The notes under the pieces: generated by a model
Told to the model about the DNA's origin: nothing
What the model saw: only the letters and a program-made list of their open reading frames with translations
Database searches by the model: none
In this document: piece after piece, positions 26,313 through 36,532 of the stretch
Numbering within the stretch: the first letter of the stretch is position 1
Layout of the letters: every line of letters begins with the position of its first letter
Made by a program: the position numbers and the translations under genes
DNA from: Sulfuriferula sp. AH1
GTDB lineage: Bacteria; Pseudomonadota; Gammaproteobacteria; Burkholderiales; Sulfuriferulaceae
Assembly: GCF_002162035.1 (NCBI RefSeq)
Contig: NZ_CP021138.1
Coordinates: 1,550,001-1,614,000 of the forward strand
Length of the DNA stretch: 64,000 bases
Direction: 5' to 3'

Positions 26313-28160
26313 ATGCCAAAAGTATTTATTACCGATCTTGTCCTGCGCGACGGCCACCAATCCCTGATTGCAACCCGCATGCGCACCGAACACATGCTCC
26401 CTATCTGCGCCAAACTCGACAATATCGGGTTCTGGTCACTTGAAGCCTGGGGCGGTGCCACTTTCGATGCTTGCGTACGTTTTCTCAAGGAAGACCCTTG
26501 GGAACGCCTCGCAAAATTACGCAAGGCATTGCCTAACACGCCGATACAAATGCTGTTGCGCGGACAAAATCTGTTAGGTTATCGTCATTATGCCGATGAC
26601 GTCGTACGCGCTTTCGTACAAAAATCCGCAGACAACGGCGTTGATGTATTCCGCATATTTGATGCAATGAACGATTTGCGCAATATGCGTGTTTCTATCG
26701 AAGCCGTTAAAAAATCCGGCAAACATGCTCAGGGCGCAATTTCGTATACCACCAGCCCGGTTCACGACATTCCCCACTTTGTCGAGCTCGCAAAGGGACT
26801 GGCTGATTTGGGTTGCGACACCATCGCCATTAAAGACATGGCTGGCCTGCTCACGCCTGGCGTTGCCTTCGATCTGGTTAAGGCCATTCGCGAAGCGACC
26901 GGATTGCCTGTGCACACTCACAGCCATGCCACATCCGGCCTCGCCAGCATGGCTCACCTCAAGGCTGTTGAAGCCGGTGCCACGATCATCGACACCTGCA
27001 TCTCCGCCTTTTCCGAAGGTGCCAGCCATCCCACCACTGAAAGCCTGGTGGCCGCATTGGCCGGAACAGAATACGACACCGGCATCAATCTCGCCGATCT
27101 CGAAGAAATCGCTGCCTATTTCCGCGAAATCCGCAAACTCTACTGGCAATACGAAAGCAGTTTCACCGGCGTCGACCCACGCGTACTGATTAGCCAGGTA
27201 CCTGGCGGCATGATTTCCAACCTTTCCAACCAGCTCAAGGAACAAGGCTCACTGGATCGCATGGACGAAGTGCTGGCGGAAATCCCGCGCGTACGGGAAG
27301 ACCTGGGTTACCCTCCGCTTGTGACTCCGACATCGCAGATCGTTGGCAGTCAGGCCGTGATTAACGTCTTGACCGATGGCCGTTATAAAACCATCACCAA
27401 TGAAGTCAAGCTGTATATGCAGGGCCGCTATGGTCAGGCGCCGGGCATCATCAATGAGGCGGTAAGGGATCTGGCCATCGGCACTCAGGAAGTCATCACC
27501 TGCCGGCCAGCAGATCTGATTCCGGATGAAATGGATAAATTGCGCAACGAAATCGAAGACGTTGCCAAAACGGAAGAAGACGTGCTCACCTATGCCATGT
27601 TCCCGGATCTTGGCCGCACTTTCCTGCAGGAACGTAACGCAAACAAGCTCACTCCGGAAGTACTATTACCGATCGAAGCCAAAAATGCCAGCTCTTCGAC
27701 CCGCTTCGCCGCTGATGAATTCCGTATCACGCTGCACGGCGAAACTTACCACATTCGCCTCACCGGCACCGGGCACGGTTCGCAAACCGAGCGCCCATAC
27801 TACGTATCTGTGGATGGCGTGACTGAAGAAGTCTTCGTTGAAGCACTCAATGAAATCGAAGTCAGTGCCGATGGCAGCTCAACCGGCAAAGCCAAATCGA
27901 CCAGCAAAATCAGCTCTAGCGGCCGTCCACGTCCCAGCCATGCAGGCCATGTCACGACAGCCATGCCGGGCAACATCGTTGACGTACTCGTCAGCACCGG
28001 GCAAAAAGTCAAAGCGGGTGACCCGGTTTTGGTCATTGAAGCGATGAAAATGGAAAATGAAATCCAGGCTTCGATTTCAGGTACGATCATCAACCTGTTT
28101 GTGGTTAAAGGCGATGCAGTAACCCCCGATCAGGCTCTGCTTGAGATTCAACCTGAGTAA
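26313..28160 (+). CDS. pycB: Pyruvate carboxylase subunit B (carboxyltransferase and biotin domains)
   Basis: Transfers CO2 from carboxybiotin to pyruvate, giving oxaloacetate. 615 residues: an N-terminal TIM-barrel carboxyltransferase with VLRDGHQSLIATRM and KDMAGLLTPG, then a conserved middle domain (TPTSQIVGSQA), an Ala/Ser/Lys linker, and a biotinyl domain with IEAMKMENEI where Lys579 is biotinylated. The same architecture is found in oxaloacetate decarboxylase alpha (OadA), but no membrane beta and gamma subunit genes are nearby while a biotin carboxylase is, so an anaplerotic role is favoured. Confidence 0.88.
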   Translation: MPKVFITDLVLRDGHQSLIATRMRTEHMLPICAKLDNIGFWSLEAWGGATFDACVRFLKEDPWERLAKLRKALPNTPIQMLLRGQNLLGYRHYADDVVRAFVQKSADNGVDVFRIFDAMNDLRNMRVSIEAVKKSGKHAQGAISYTTSPVHDIPHFVELAKGLADLGCDTIAIKDMAGLLTPGVAFDLVKAIREATGLPVHTHSHATSGLASMAHLKAVEAGATIIDTCISAFSEGASHPTTESLVAALAGTEYDTGINLADLEEIAAYFREIRKLYWQYESSFTGVDPRVLISQVPGGMISNLSNQLKEQGSLDRMDEVLAEIPRVREDLGYPPLVTPTSQIVGSQAVINVLTDGRYKTITNEVKLYMQGRYGQAPGIINEAVRDLAIGTQEVITCRPADLIPDEMDKLRNEIEDVAKTEEDVLTYAMFPDLGRTFLQERNANKLTPEVLLPIEAKNASSSTRFAADEFRITLHGETYHIRLTGTGHGSQTERPYYVSVDGVTEEVFVEALNEIEVSADGSSTGKAKSTSKISSSGRPRPSHAGHVTTAMPGNIVDVLVSTGQKVKAGDPVLVIEAMKMENEIQASISGTIINLFVVKGDAVTPDQALLEIQPE

Positions 28161-28168
28161 TCGCAACA

Positions 28169-28762
28169 ATGATAGCAACTTCAAGGACGCTTGTACTCGC
28201 CTCAACCTCGCCTTACCGGCGGGAATTGTTAGCGAAACTGCAAGTGAACTTCGAAGTTGCCGCTCCCGAAGTTGATGAAACTCCCCTGCCCGATGAAACC
28301 CCTGCTGCTGCCGCACTGCGTCTATCTGCACTCAAAGCCAAAGCCGTAGCGGACCGCTTCCCCAACGCGCTGATCATCGGGTCCGATCAGGTTGCCACGC
28401 TCAACGGCATGCACATAGGCAAACCCGGCACGCACGACAAGGCCGTGGCTCAGCTCCGCCTGATGCGCGGGCAGCAAATTGTTTTTCATACCGCGTTAAG
28501 CTTGTACAACAGCGCAACCGGCCGTCTGCAATCAGACATCATCCCGACAACCGTACAAATCCGCCCGCTAACCGATACCCAGATCGAACATTACCTGCGC
28601 AAGGACCAACCTTACAATTGCGCAGGGAGTGCCCGCTCCGAGGCTTTAGGCATAGCGATCATGGAAAAAATGGAAGGCTCCGATCCCAATGCATTGATCG
28701 GCTTGCCATTAATTGCACTGACTCAAATGTTGATGCATGAAAACTGGGACGTTTTACTGTAA
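28169..28762 (+). CDS. yceF: Maf family nucleoside triphosphate pyrophosphatase (YceF type)
   Basis: Hydrolyses non-canonical nucleotides; E. coli YceF prefers 7-methyl-GTP. 197 residues with LASTSPYRRELLAKL, APEVDETPLPDETP, the catalytic IIGSDQVATLNG and GKPGTHDKAV. The GSDQV form is typical of YceF, where Maf/YhdE have a different residue set. 8 bases after pycB. In E. coli yceF sits beside yceD; here pycAB lies between them and the directions diverge. Ends facing the uup gene. Confidence 0.9.
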   Translation: MIATSRTLVLASTSPYRRELLAKLQVNFEVAAPEVDETPLPDETPAAAALRLSALKAKAVADRFPNALIIGSDQVATLNGMHIGKPGTHDKAVAQLRLMRGQQIVFHTALSLYNSATGRLQSDIIPTTVQIRPLTDTQIEHYLRKDQPYNCAGSARSEALGIAIMEKMEGSDPNALIGLPLIALTQMLMHENWDVLL

Positions 28763-28819
28763 AAACACCCAGCAAGATTTTGGAAATGCCAGGCGCCCCA
28801 ACAGCCCCCGCCAAATGTT

Positions 28820-30736
28820 TCAAGACTTGGCCTTGGCTTCCAGAGTTTCCCAGCGCCCCAGCGCATCCACCAACTCAGCATCAATGGCTTCGAATTTTTT
28901 CTGCAAATCAGCTACTTGCTGAAGATTATTGGTGTAAAGGTTTACATCAGCCAACTGCTCGGTAATGCTTGTCTGTTCCGCTTCGAGCGCCTGGATCCTA
29001 TCGGGCAACGCAGACAGTTCCTGATTTTCCTTCCAGCTTAATTTCGCCTTTCCCGATCCTGGCTGTGCCGGCTCAGGTTTTGCAGGTTCCGTTTTACGGG
29101 GAATGGCAGTGGCATTCGTTGCGTTTGCCTTACCCCTGGGGCGCTGCATCAGCCAATCCTCATAACCGCCGGCATATTCACGCAGCACGCCATCGCCTTC
29201 AAAAGCGATCACCTGCGTCACCACGTTATCCAAGAACGTACGGTCATGTGAAACCAGCAGCACTGTGCCCGGATAATCCTGCAATAACTCTTCCAGCAAT
29301 TCCAGCGTATCGATATCAAGGTCATTGGTAGGTTCGTCCAGCACCAGAATATTGGCCGGGCGCGTAAACAATCGCGCCAACAACAGGCGATTACGCTCAC
29401 CACCGGAAAGCGACTTCACGGGTGAGCGTGAGCGTTCGGGTGCAAACAGGAAATCTTCCAGATAACTAATGACGTGTTTGCGCTCACCGCCGATCTCGAC
29501 GTAATCTCCACCCTGGCTAATGGTATAGGCAACGGTCGCTTCTTCGTCGAGCTGAGTGCGAAACTGATCGAAATAAGCTACGGAAAGCTTGGTACCCAAT
29601 TTTACCTGGCCGCTATCCGGTTCGATCTCGCCCAGTATCAATTTGATCAAGGTCGTCTTGCCAATCCCGTTGGGCCCAACCAGTCCCACTTTATCGCCGC
29701 GCTGTATCACTCCGGAGAAATCCTTGATCAGCATGCGCCCCCCGTAGGATTTGCTGACATGCTCCAGCTCGGCCACACGCTTACCCGATTTCTCTCCGCT
29801 GTCGACATTCAGATTGACCTGCCCCAGATGATTACGCCGTTCGCTACGCGTGATGCGCAGCTGTTCCAGGCGCCGTACCCGGCCCTCGTTTCGCGTGCGC
29901 CGAGCCTGGACGCCTTTGCGTATCCACACCTCTTCCTGTGCCAGAAACTTGTCGAATTTGGCCTGCTCTACCGCTTCAATCGCCAACTGCTCAGCCTTGA
30001 GTCGCTGATAATCGGAGAAATTCCCCTCGAAGCTGCGCAACTTGCCACGATCCAGCTCTATGATCTGTTGCGAGATATTGTCCAGAAAACGCCGGTCGTG
30101 GGTAATCACCACTACGCTGCCGGCGTAATTGCGGATCAGCTCTTCCAGCCACTCGATCGAAGTCAGATCCAGGTGGTTAGTCGGCTCATCCAGCAACAGC
30201 AAATCCGGCTCCGCCACCAGAGCACGGGCAAGTGCCACGCGCTTCTTCAATCCGCCGGACAAGGTACCGATCAACACATCCTCAGGCAAATTCAATTTGG
30301 TCAACGCTGTTTCCACTCGCGCCTGCAAATTCCAGCCATCATGCGCTTCGAGAGCAGTTTGCAAGGTTTGCATCTGCGCCATCAGCGTATCGAAATCCGC
30401 ATCCGGCTCACCCATTTTATGGGTAACCTCATGGTAGTCCAGCAATAGCTGGCTCACCTCGCCAAGTCCTTGCGCTACCGCCTCGTAAACCGTATGTTCG
30501 GCATCCAGCGCCGGCTCCTGCGGCACATAGCCCAATTTGATGCCCGGCTGGCGCCATACGACACCATCGTCTGGCGGAATATCGCCCGCCAGTACTTTCA
30601 ACAGACTCGACTTACCCGCACCGTTGCGGCCAATCAATCCAATATGTACACCAGGTTCTATTACCCAGCTAGCTCGATCCAGTAAAGCAAAATGACCAAA
30701 CGCCAGTGAAGCATTTTCTATCGTCAATAACGGCAT
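28820..30736 (-). CDS. uup: ABC-F family ATPase Uup
   Basis: 638-residue cytoplasmic ATPase with two ABC domains and no membrane part. Walker A sequences GRNGAGKSS and GPNGIGKTT, signatures LSGGLKKRVALAR and LSGGERNRLLLAR, and Walker B DEPTNHLD and DEPTNDLD are present. The C-terminus (LSALPDRIQALEAEQTSITEQL) is a coiled coil like the DNA-binding tail of Uup. ABC-F proteins act on ribosomes; Uup is linked to transposon excision and ribosome fitness. No antibiotic resistance role is suggested. Confidence 0.93.
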   Translation of the reverse strand: MPLLTIENASLAFGHFALLDRASWVIEPGVHIGLIGRNGAGKSSLLKVLAGDIPPDDGVVWRQPGIKLGYVPQEPALDAEHTVYEAVAQGLGEVSQLLLDYHEVTHKMGEPDADFDTLMAQMQTLQTALEAHDGWNLQARVETALTKLNLPEDVLIGTLSGGLKKRVALARALVAEPDLLLLDEPTNHLDLTSIEWLEELIRNYAGSVVVITHDRRFLDNISQQIIELDRGKLRSFEGNFSDYQRLKAEQLAIEAVEQAKFDKFLAQEEVWIRKGVQARRTRNEGRVRRLEQLRITRSERRNHLGQVNLNVDSGEKSGKRVAELEHVSKSYGGRMLIKDFSGVIQRGDKVGLVGPNGIGKTTLIKLILGEIEPDSGQVKLGTKLSVAYFDQFRTQLDEEATVAYTISQGGDYVEIGGERKHVISYLEDFLFAPERSRSPVKSLSGGERNRLLLARLFTRPANILVLDEPTNDLDIDTLELLEELLQDYPGTVLLVSHDRTFLDNVVTQVIAFEGDGVLREYAGGYEDWLMQRPRGKANATNATAIPRKTEPAKPEPAQPGSGKAKLSWKENQELSALPDRIQALEAEQTSITEQLADVNLYTNNLQQVADLQKKFEAIDAELVDALGRWETLEAKAKS

Positions 30737-30752
30737 AAAAACAATCTATGAA

Positions 30753-31229
30753 TTAAAAATTAACACTGTTGAGATGTTCAGCAACACCCATATTCGCCAG
30801 TTCGTCGGCACGTTCGTTACCGGGATGACCATTATGTCCCTTGACCCAGAACCATTGGATTTCGTGCTCTCCCGCCAGTTCATCCAGACGCTGCCACAAA
30901 TCGACATTTTTGACCGGCGCGTTACCGCTGGTGCGCCAGCCGCGTTTTTTCCAGTTTGGCAGCCACTCGGTAATTCCCTTTAACACGTATTGCGAATCCG
31001 CATGGAGCAAAACGCGGCTCCGCTTCTTCAGACTTTGCAATGCGGAAATAACCGCCATTAATTCCATACGGTTATTGGTTGTTGCCGCCTCACCGCCATA
31101 AATTTCCTTGCGATGCACGCCGCTAACAAGCAGGGCACCCCAACCACCTGCACCGGGATTACCCTTGCATGCACCATCGGTATAAATCTCAATTTCAGGC
31201 AACTTATTTATCACAACATTTGCTTCCAT
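30753..31229 (-). CDS. rnhA: Ribonuclease HI
   Basis: Degrades RNA in RNA-DNA hybrids. 158 residues; the four acidic catalytic residues are Asp18 ([11 protein letters not shown]), Glu56 (NNRMELMAV), Asp78 (HADSQYV) and Asp142 (GNERADELA), each eight later than in E. coli. The extra N-terminal residues may mean that translation starts at an in-frame GTG (residue 6), which has GGAAG ahead of it. The ATG start overlaps the methyltransferase gene by 26 bases. The gloB, methyltransferase, rnhA order matches the E. coli gloB-yafS-rnhA region. Confidence 0.97.
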   Translation of the reverse strand: MEANVVINKLPEIEIYTDGACKGNPGAGGWGALLVSGVHRKEIYGGEAATTNNRMELMAVISALQSLKKRSRVLLHADSQYVLKGITEWLPNWKKRGWRTSGNAPVKNVDLWQRLDELAGEHEIQWFWVKGHNGHPGNERADELANMGVAEHLNSVNF

Positions 31230-31941
31230 TCTGTAAACTGCGTGTCGCCGGACTCAGCGCGCGCGCGAATTTGCTCCTCCCTTGCCAGCGCGGGGTAATC
31301 AGACGCATCCCGTGCACACGCTTGACCGCATGAATAAAATATACGCCGCCACCCATTGCCCACCAGCGATCCCCTGCTGCCTCCATGAATTCGAAATGCT
31401 GCATCAGGCCGGCGTTGCTCAAAGGCGGGGCATAACAGCACATGCGTCCACCGACGATATCGCACCCCAGCAATGACAACCAATCCTTCAGACGGCCAAG
31501 ATTGACAAAATCACCACGCCACGGGTAATCGCCGCAACTACGCTTATACCAGCGATGCAATCCCCATAGACTGCGGGGATTGAAGCCGCTGATCAGCAGA
31601 TTCCCTTCGGCAATCAGCACACGTTCGGCTTCTCGCAAGATTTGATGTGGATAGTTGGAAAACTCAAGCAGATGCGGCAATACCAGCAGATCAACCGATT
31701 GATTGGCAAACGGCAAATGGGTAGGCTCTGCCAGTACATCACCGGCATGAGCGCCAACGCAAAAACGATGCGGGATACGGCTGTTACGCAACATTTCCCA
31801 GTGCGGCAAACCGATTTGCAAGGCATTGAATCCAAACAGATCGACCACAGTCTGATCGAAATATGCCTGCTCACGCTCCTGCAGATACTGCCCTAACGGA
31901 CTGGTCAGCCATTCGGTAAATGAAGTGTAACGAGTTGTCAT
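31204..31941 (-). CDS. Class I SAM-dependent methyltransferase (YafS-like)
   Basis: 245 residues with a diverged SAM-dependent methyltransferase core: [34 protein letters not shown]-type strand and loop order, then [13 protein letters not shown] and [14 protein letters not shown]. The usual glycine-rich motif I is weak, so the cofactor site is atypical. The function of YafS is unknown. Lies head-to-head with gloB, with 15 bases between the start codons, and overlaps rnhA by 26 bases. Confidence 0.8.
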   Translation of the reverse strand: MTTRYTSFTEWLTSPLGQYLQEREQAYFDQTVVDLFGFNALQIGLPHWEMLRNSRIPHRFCVGAHAGDVLAEPTHLPFANQSVDLLVLPHLLEFSNYPHQILREAERVLIAEGNLLISGFNPRSLWGLHRWYKRSCGDYPWRGDFVNLGRLKDWLSLLGCDIVGGRMCCYAPPLSNAGLMQHFEFMEAAGDRWWAMGGGVYFIHAVKRVHGMRLITPRWQGRSKFARALSPATRSLQNGSKCCDK

Positions 31942-31956
31942 GTTATCATATAAAAA

Positions 31957-32739
31957 ATGAATACCGATTTACACATTACCCCAATTGCCGCATTCAGCGA
32001 TAATTATATATGGGTTATTCATAATCAGCGTTACGCCGTTGCGGTTGATCCCGGCGATGCCAATGCTGTGACTGCATTTCTGCGCCAGCATGATCTGTCT
32101 CTTGCCGCCATTTTAATCACCCATCATCACCATGACCATACGGGAGGCAATGAGGCGCTGGTTTTAGCCTTTAACGTTCCCGTATATGGCCCTTCGCGCG
32201 AAAGCATCCCCTGCCTGACCCATCCCTTATCGGAAAGCAGCACAATCCGGCTCGAAGAGCTTGATCTCGAACTGCGGATACTGGATGTCCCAGGGCATAC
32301 CGCAGGCCATATCGCCTATTACGCAGACGGCATGCTGTTTTGCGGTGACACCTTGTTTGGCTGCGGGTGCGGCCGTTTGTTCGAGGGAACACCCGAGCAA
32401 ATGCTGGCCTCGCTTAGCAAATTGGGCCAATTGCCAGAAAATACAAGCGTCTACTGCGCGCATGAATATACTTTGAGCAATATCGAATTTGCCCTCACAC
32501 TGGAACCCGATAACCAGGCGCTGCAAGCCCGCGCTGCAACAGACCTTAACAGCATTCTCGAGGGCCGCCCAACTCTGCCTTCCACCATTGCCCGGGAACG
32601 GGCGACCAACCCGTTCCTGCGCTGTCACTTACCCAGCGCGCGCGTTGCTGCCCAACAGGCGACAGGCAAATCCATTACCGGTATTGTTGAAATATTCAGC
32701 GCACTGCGTACCCTCAAAAACGATTTTCGTACGTCCTAA
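31957..32739 (+). CDS. gloB: Hydroxyacylglutathione hydrolase (glyoxalase II)
   Basis: Hydrolyses S-lactoylglutathione to lactate and glutathione, the second step of methylglyoxal detoxification. 260 residues with the metallo-beta-lactamase fold: ITHHHHDHTGGN binds two metals, further ligands lie in VPGHTAGHIAYY, FCGDTLFGCGCGRLFEG and CAHEYTLSN. The leader has no recognisable Shine-Dalgarno: ATAAAAA directly precedes the ATG. It is 15 bases from the divergent methyltransferase start and is followed by mltD. Confidence 0.96.
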   Translation: MNTDLHITPIAAFSDNYIWVIHNQRYAVAVDPGDANAVTAFLRQHDLSLAAILITHHHHDHTGGNEALVLAFNVPVYGPSRESIPCLTHPLSESSTIRLEELDLELRILDVPGHTAGHIAYYADGMLFCGDTLFGCGCGRLFEGTPEQMLASLSKLGQLPENTSVYCAHEYTLSNIEFALTLEPDNQALQARAATDLNSILEGRPTLPSTIARERATNPFLRCHLPSARVAAQQATGKSITGIVEIFSALRTLKNDFRTS

Positions 32740-32789
32740 GGGACTGACGTTTCCTTGCCCACCCGCATCGATTCCGGTATCATACCACC

Positions 32790-34514
32790 ATGATCGAATT
32801 GCGAAATTTTGAAACTTTCCCGAATAAATTCAAGCAATTTCTGCTATGCTTCGGCTTGCTGGCACCTCTCGCGAGCATCGCAGACAGCGGCATTATCAGC
32901 TCGGCCGCCGCATCATCGAATAATACCTACATCAGTACTGCACCAACCAGCGCTTCCGGCAATGCCAACACGCAAAATTCCGCGAATGACCAGGGCGATA
33001 CAGCCGATTTATGGGATCGTATCCGCATGGGTTTTGGGATGGATACGCTGGATACACCTTTGGTGGCGACGCATATCAACTGGTACGCGCAGCGTCCGGA
33101 GTATGTGCGCCGCATGGTTGAACGCAGCCGCCGCTATCTTTACCATATTCTCGGCGAAGTCGAAAAACGTGGCATGCCCACCGAGATAGCCCTTCTGCCC
33201 ATGGTTGAGAGCGCATTCAACCCCATGGCTTATTCGACCAGCCATGCCTCAGGCATATGGCAATTCGTCCCGGCTACCGGCAAGGATTTCGGCCTGAAAC
33301 AAAACGGCTGGTACGACGGTCGGCGCGATATTATCGCTGCCACAGACGCCGCTCTGGATTATCTGACCAAGCTGCATAACCAGTTCGGTACCTGGGAGCT
33401 GGCTCTGGCTGCCTACAATTGCGGCGAAGGCTGCGTTGCACGCGCCATTGCCAAGAATCAGGCGCAAGGCCTGCCCACAGACTATCTGAGCCTGAATCTG
33501 CCTACCGAAACGCGGCATTACGTGCCAAAATTGCTGGCCGTCAAGCAAATCATCGCCGACCCCGAAAGTGCAGGGCTTAATCTGGACAGTATTCCCAACC
33601 AGGCCTACTTCACCACCGTTACATTAACCAAACCAATCGATGTAAGCCTTGCGGCCAAGCTGGCAAATATGCCCGTCAATGAATTTGTATCGCTCAATCC
33701 TGCGTACAACAAACCGGTAGTGCGCTCGGATACCCCTGCGCAACTGTTATTGCCGGTAGACAAGGTCGACACCTTCTCCAACAATCTGCAAAACTATGAT
33801 CGCCCACTCGTCACCTGGCAAGTTTACGCAGCCAAAATTGGTGAACGTATCAGCACCATTGCCAAAAAATTCGGTGTCACTGTCACATGGCTGAAGGAAC
33901 ATAATCCCATTCAGCTTTCACATAAAGGCAAACTCACCAGCGACCATGCACTTATGGTTCCGCTGAAAGGTAACGCTGATAACACCTATGCAACAGATAA
34001 AACCAATAATAAAATCGCTTTGGCTGAACCAGGCATAGTGAAAGTCTCGATGCAAGATACTCCAGGTCAGGGCATACCCAATAAAACCGCCAGGATCGAA
34101 CAATCGCATCAGGAGAAGATGCCAAGAGAAATCACTGTCAAGGCCGGCGACACCCTGTACAACCTGGCCACACGTTATCAGGTGACAGCTCATGAACTGG
34201 CTCAATGGAACAAGATCAAACCCAATCAGCTCAAATTGGGCCAGACGCTTATCGTAGCGGCACCTAATGACAGCCACGAGACATCCAGCAAACATGAGAC
34301 CAATGACAGACAAGACAAATCAGGATCACGCAAAGCAGACAAAAAACCGGTCAGACAGGAAAAGCCTCGACATTACATCGTCAGGAAAGGCGACACTCTG
34401 TCCAGCATCGCGCAAAAGTACGATCTTGCAATAGATGACATTCAGCGCTGGAACAAACTCAAGCATCACGCCGTTCTCCAACCCGGATCAAAGCTGTTGC
34501 TCAAATCCGGTTAA
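32790..34514 (+). CDS. mltD: Membrane-bound lytic murein transglycosylase D with three LysM domains
   Basis: Cleaves peptidoglycan glycan strands in the periplasm. 574 residues with an N-terminal hydrophobic segment (FKQFLLCFGLLAPLASIADS) that looks like a cleavable signal; no lipobox is evident, unlike E. coli MltD. The SLT family 1 domain has catalytic Glu140 in MVESAFNP, then GIWQFVPATGKDFGL and LALAAYNCGEG. Three LysM modules follow, near residues 345-400, 450-492 and 526-572, separated by Lys/Asp-rich linkers. Next to gloB, as in enterobacteria. Confidence 0.92.
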   Translation: MIELRNFETFPNKFKQFLLCFGLLAPLASIADSGIISSAAASSNNTYISTAPTSASGNANTQNSANDQGDTADLWDRIRMGFGMDTLDTPLVATHINWYAQRPEYVRRMVERSRRYLYHILGEVEKRGMPTEIALLPMVESAFNPMAYSTSHASGIWQFVPATGKDFGLKQNGWYDGRRDIIAATDAALDYLTKLHNQFGTWELALAAYNCGEGCVARAIAKNQAQGLPTDYLSLNLPTETRHYVPKLLAVKQIIADPESAGLNLDSIPNQAYFTTVTLTKPIDVSLAAKLANMPVNEFVSLNPAYNKPVVRSDTPAQLLLPVDKVDTFSNNLQNYDRPLVTWQVYAAKIGERISTIAKKFGVTVTWLKEHNPIQLSHKGKLTSDHALMVPLKGNADNTYATDKTNNKIALAEPGIVKVSMQDTPGQGIPNKTARIEQSHQEKMPREITVKAGDTLYNLATRYQVTAHELAQWNKIKPNQLKLGQTLIVAAPNDSHETSSKHETNDRQDKSGSRKADKKPVRQEKPRHYIVRKGDTLSSIAQKYDLAIDDIQRWNKLKHHAVLQPGSKLLLKSG

Positions 34515-34543
34515 CCTCCTGAAAACCAGAGCCATCGTTTGTG

Positions 34544-36532
34544 TCAGGTTTGTGTGGATTGCGCTACTGCGTGACATCTGACTACATGTGTTTCGCCAAG
34601 CCGGGTTTCCTCCGGATAGCGCTCCAGACAAACAGGTATGGCTAATGGGCAGCGCGGATGAAAATGACAGCCACCGGGAGGGTGAATGGCTGACGGCACA
34701 TCGCTATTGATCACGCTGCCAGCCACCGCTCGCGTCATGCTCGGCACCGCAGCCAATAAAGCCTGAGTGTAAGGATGACGCGGCGCGGTAATGATTTCCG
34801 TACTGCTGCCGGTTTCGACTATGCGCCCAAGGTACATGACGGCGATACGTTGGGCCAGATAATCGGCAACAGGCAGATTATGGGTAATGAACAGCAGACT
34901 CAGATTGAACTCTGCTTGCAGATCTTTGAGCAAGTTGATGATCTGTGCCTGCACAGACACATCCAGCGCACTGGTAGGCTCATCGCATACGATCAGTTTT
35001 GGCCGCACTGCGAGTGCACGCGCGATAGCAATACGCTGGCGCTGTCCGCCGGAAAATTCATGCGGATAGCGTTGCAACGCGTTACCCGGCAATCCGACCT
35101 GATCCATCAGTTTGACCAGCGTTTGGCTGCGCCGAACGGCATCCTGTTCCACCCCAAGCGCTACCATACCCTCTTCCAGCAGATCCATTACACGCAAATG
35201 CGGATTGAGCGATGAAAAAGGGTCCTGGAATATCATCTGCACATGAGCACGCTGCTGCAGCAGTTGCCGCTTATTCAGCGCACCCAGATCAGTCCCGTCC
35301 AGCACAATACGGCCTGCAGTAAGCGGCTGCAACTGCACGATAGCCTTACCCACAGTGGTCTTGCCGCAACCCGATTCACCTACCAGAGCCAGCGCTTCCC
35401 CGTGAAGGATATGCAAATTCACGCCATCAACCGCCTTTACTGTTTTCTGGTGGCGTCCCCATAAGCCGCCCTTCAACGGGAAATGTACCCTGAGGTCGGT
35501 CACGCTCAATATTATTTTCCCGGAGGCTGCATTTGGCTGGGCATATTCGGGCACGCTAACAGGCTGAGAAGCACTATGCATTTCCAATAAGTGGCAACGT
35601 GCGGCATGCCCATCCGCGAGTTGTGTCCATGCCGGCGCCTCTTCCCGACAACGGCTGAACGCAGATTCGCAACGTCCGGCAAAACGACAACCGACGAATT
35701 CCGTATCGAACGCCGGCACATTCCCGGCTATATTGGCCAAACGTGCATCGCGTTGCACCCGGTTAGGCAGAGCGGCGAACAGTTTCCGGCTGTACGGGTG
35801 TTGCGGATGATCAAAAAATGCGTCGCGCGGCGCGATTTCGACCAGCTCGCCGGCATACATGACGCCGACATGATCGGCCATTTCCGCGACCACCCCCAGA
35901 TCATGTGTAATCAGCAACATACCCATGCCGCGCTGCTGCTGGATGCGCCGCAACAAGGCCAGCACTTGCGCCTGGATGGTCACATCCAATGCCGTGGTCG
36001 GTTCATCGGCGATCAGCAATGACGGATTGCCCGCCAATGTCATCGCAATCATTACCCGCTGCTTCATGCCGCCGGAGAGTTGGAACGGATATTCACCCAG
36101 GCGTCTTGCAGCATCGGGCAGACCCACTGCCTGCAGCAATGCGGCAGCCTCGTCCCGTGCGCCGCGCTTGTGCATGCGCCGGTGACGGTTCAGCGTTTCC
36201 ATGATTTGCTCGCCGAGGGTCAACACCGGGTTAAGACTGGTCATCGGCTCCTGAAATATCATGCCTATCTCGCCGCCGCGCACGTCGCGCATGCTCGACT
36301 CGGGCAGCAGCAATAAATCACGCCCATTAAAATTCACCTGCCCAGCCTGTATCCGCGCAGCTTCCGGCAGCAAGCGCATAATCGACAACGCCGTCATCGA
36401 CTTGCCACAACCCGATTCCCCCAATACTGCAAAAGTTTGCTGGCGGTTGACGTTAAAGCTCACGCCATCGACTACCCGCAACTTGCCCAGTCGCGTATAT
36501 AACTGTTCGACCCGCAGCAAGACGTCGCTCAT
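34544..36532 (-). CDS. yejF: Peptide ABC transporter, fused double ATP-binding protein (YejF-like)
   Basis: Energises peptide uptake. 662 residues with two ABC domains in one chain, each with GESGCGKS or GESGCGKT, signatures LSGGMKQRV and FSGGQRQRI, and Walker B ADEPTTALD or CDEPTSALD. Both halves carry the oligopeptide-type C-terminal extensions with Cys-containing HPRCPLAIPVC and CRFAGRCESAFSRC motifs. Same organisation as YejF. Overlaps the upstream permease gene by 4 bases in a four-gene operon. Confidence 0.9.
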   Translation of the reverse strand: MSDVLLRVEQLYTRLGKLRVVDGVSFNVNRQQTFAVLGESGCGKSMTALSIMRLLPEAARIQAGQVNFNGRDLLLLPESSMRDVRGGEIGMIFQEPMTSLNPVLTLGEQIMETLNRHRRMHKRGARDEAAALLQAVGLPDAARRLGEYPFQLSGGMKQRVMIAMTLAGNPSLLIADEPTTALDVTIQAQVLALLRRIQQQRGMGMLLITHDLGVVAEMADHVGVMYAGELVEIAPRDAFFDHPQHPYSRKLFAALPNRVQRDARLANIAGNVPAFDTEFVGCRFAGRCESAFSRCREEAPAWTQLADGHAARCHLLEMHSASQPVSVPEYAQPNAASGKIILSVTDLRVHFPLKGGLWGRHQKTVKAVDGVNLHILHGEALALVGESGCGKTTVGKAIVQLQPLTAGRIVLDGTDLGALNKRQLLQQRAHVQMIFQDPFSSLNPHLRVMDLLEEGMVALGVEQDAVRRSQTLVKLMDQVGLPGNALQRYPHEFSGGQRQRIAIARALAVRPKLIVCDEPTSALDVSVQAQIINLLKDLQAEFNLSLLFITHNLPVADYLAQRIAVMYLGRIVETGSSTEIITAPRHPYTQALLAAVPSMTRAVAGSVINSDVPSAIHPPGGCHFHPRCPLAIPVCLERYPEETRLGETHVVRCHAVAQSTQT

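Noticed and set aside
26313-28160. Oxaloacetate decarboxylase alpha subunit (sodium pump)
   Set aside because: No OadB or OadG genes are adjacent, whereas a biotin carboxylase gene is, so pyruvate carboxylase fits better.
29474-30448. 324-codon open frame on the plus strand across uup
   Set aside because: Antisense to the ABC-F gene, without domains or a ribosome site.
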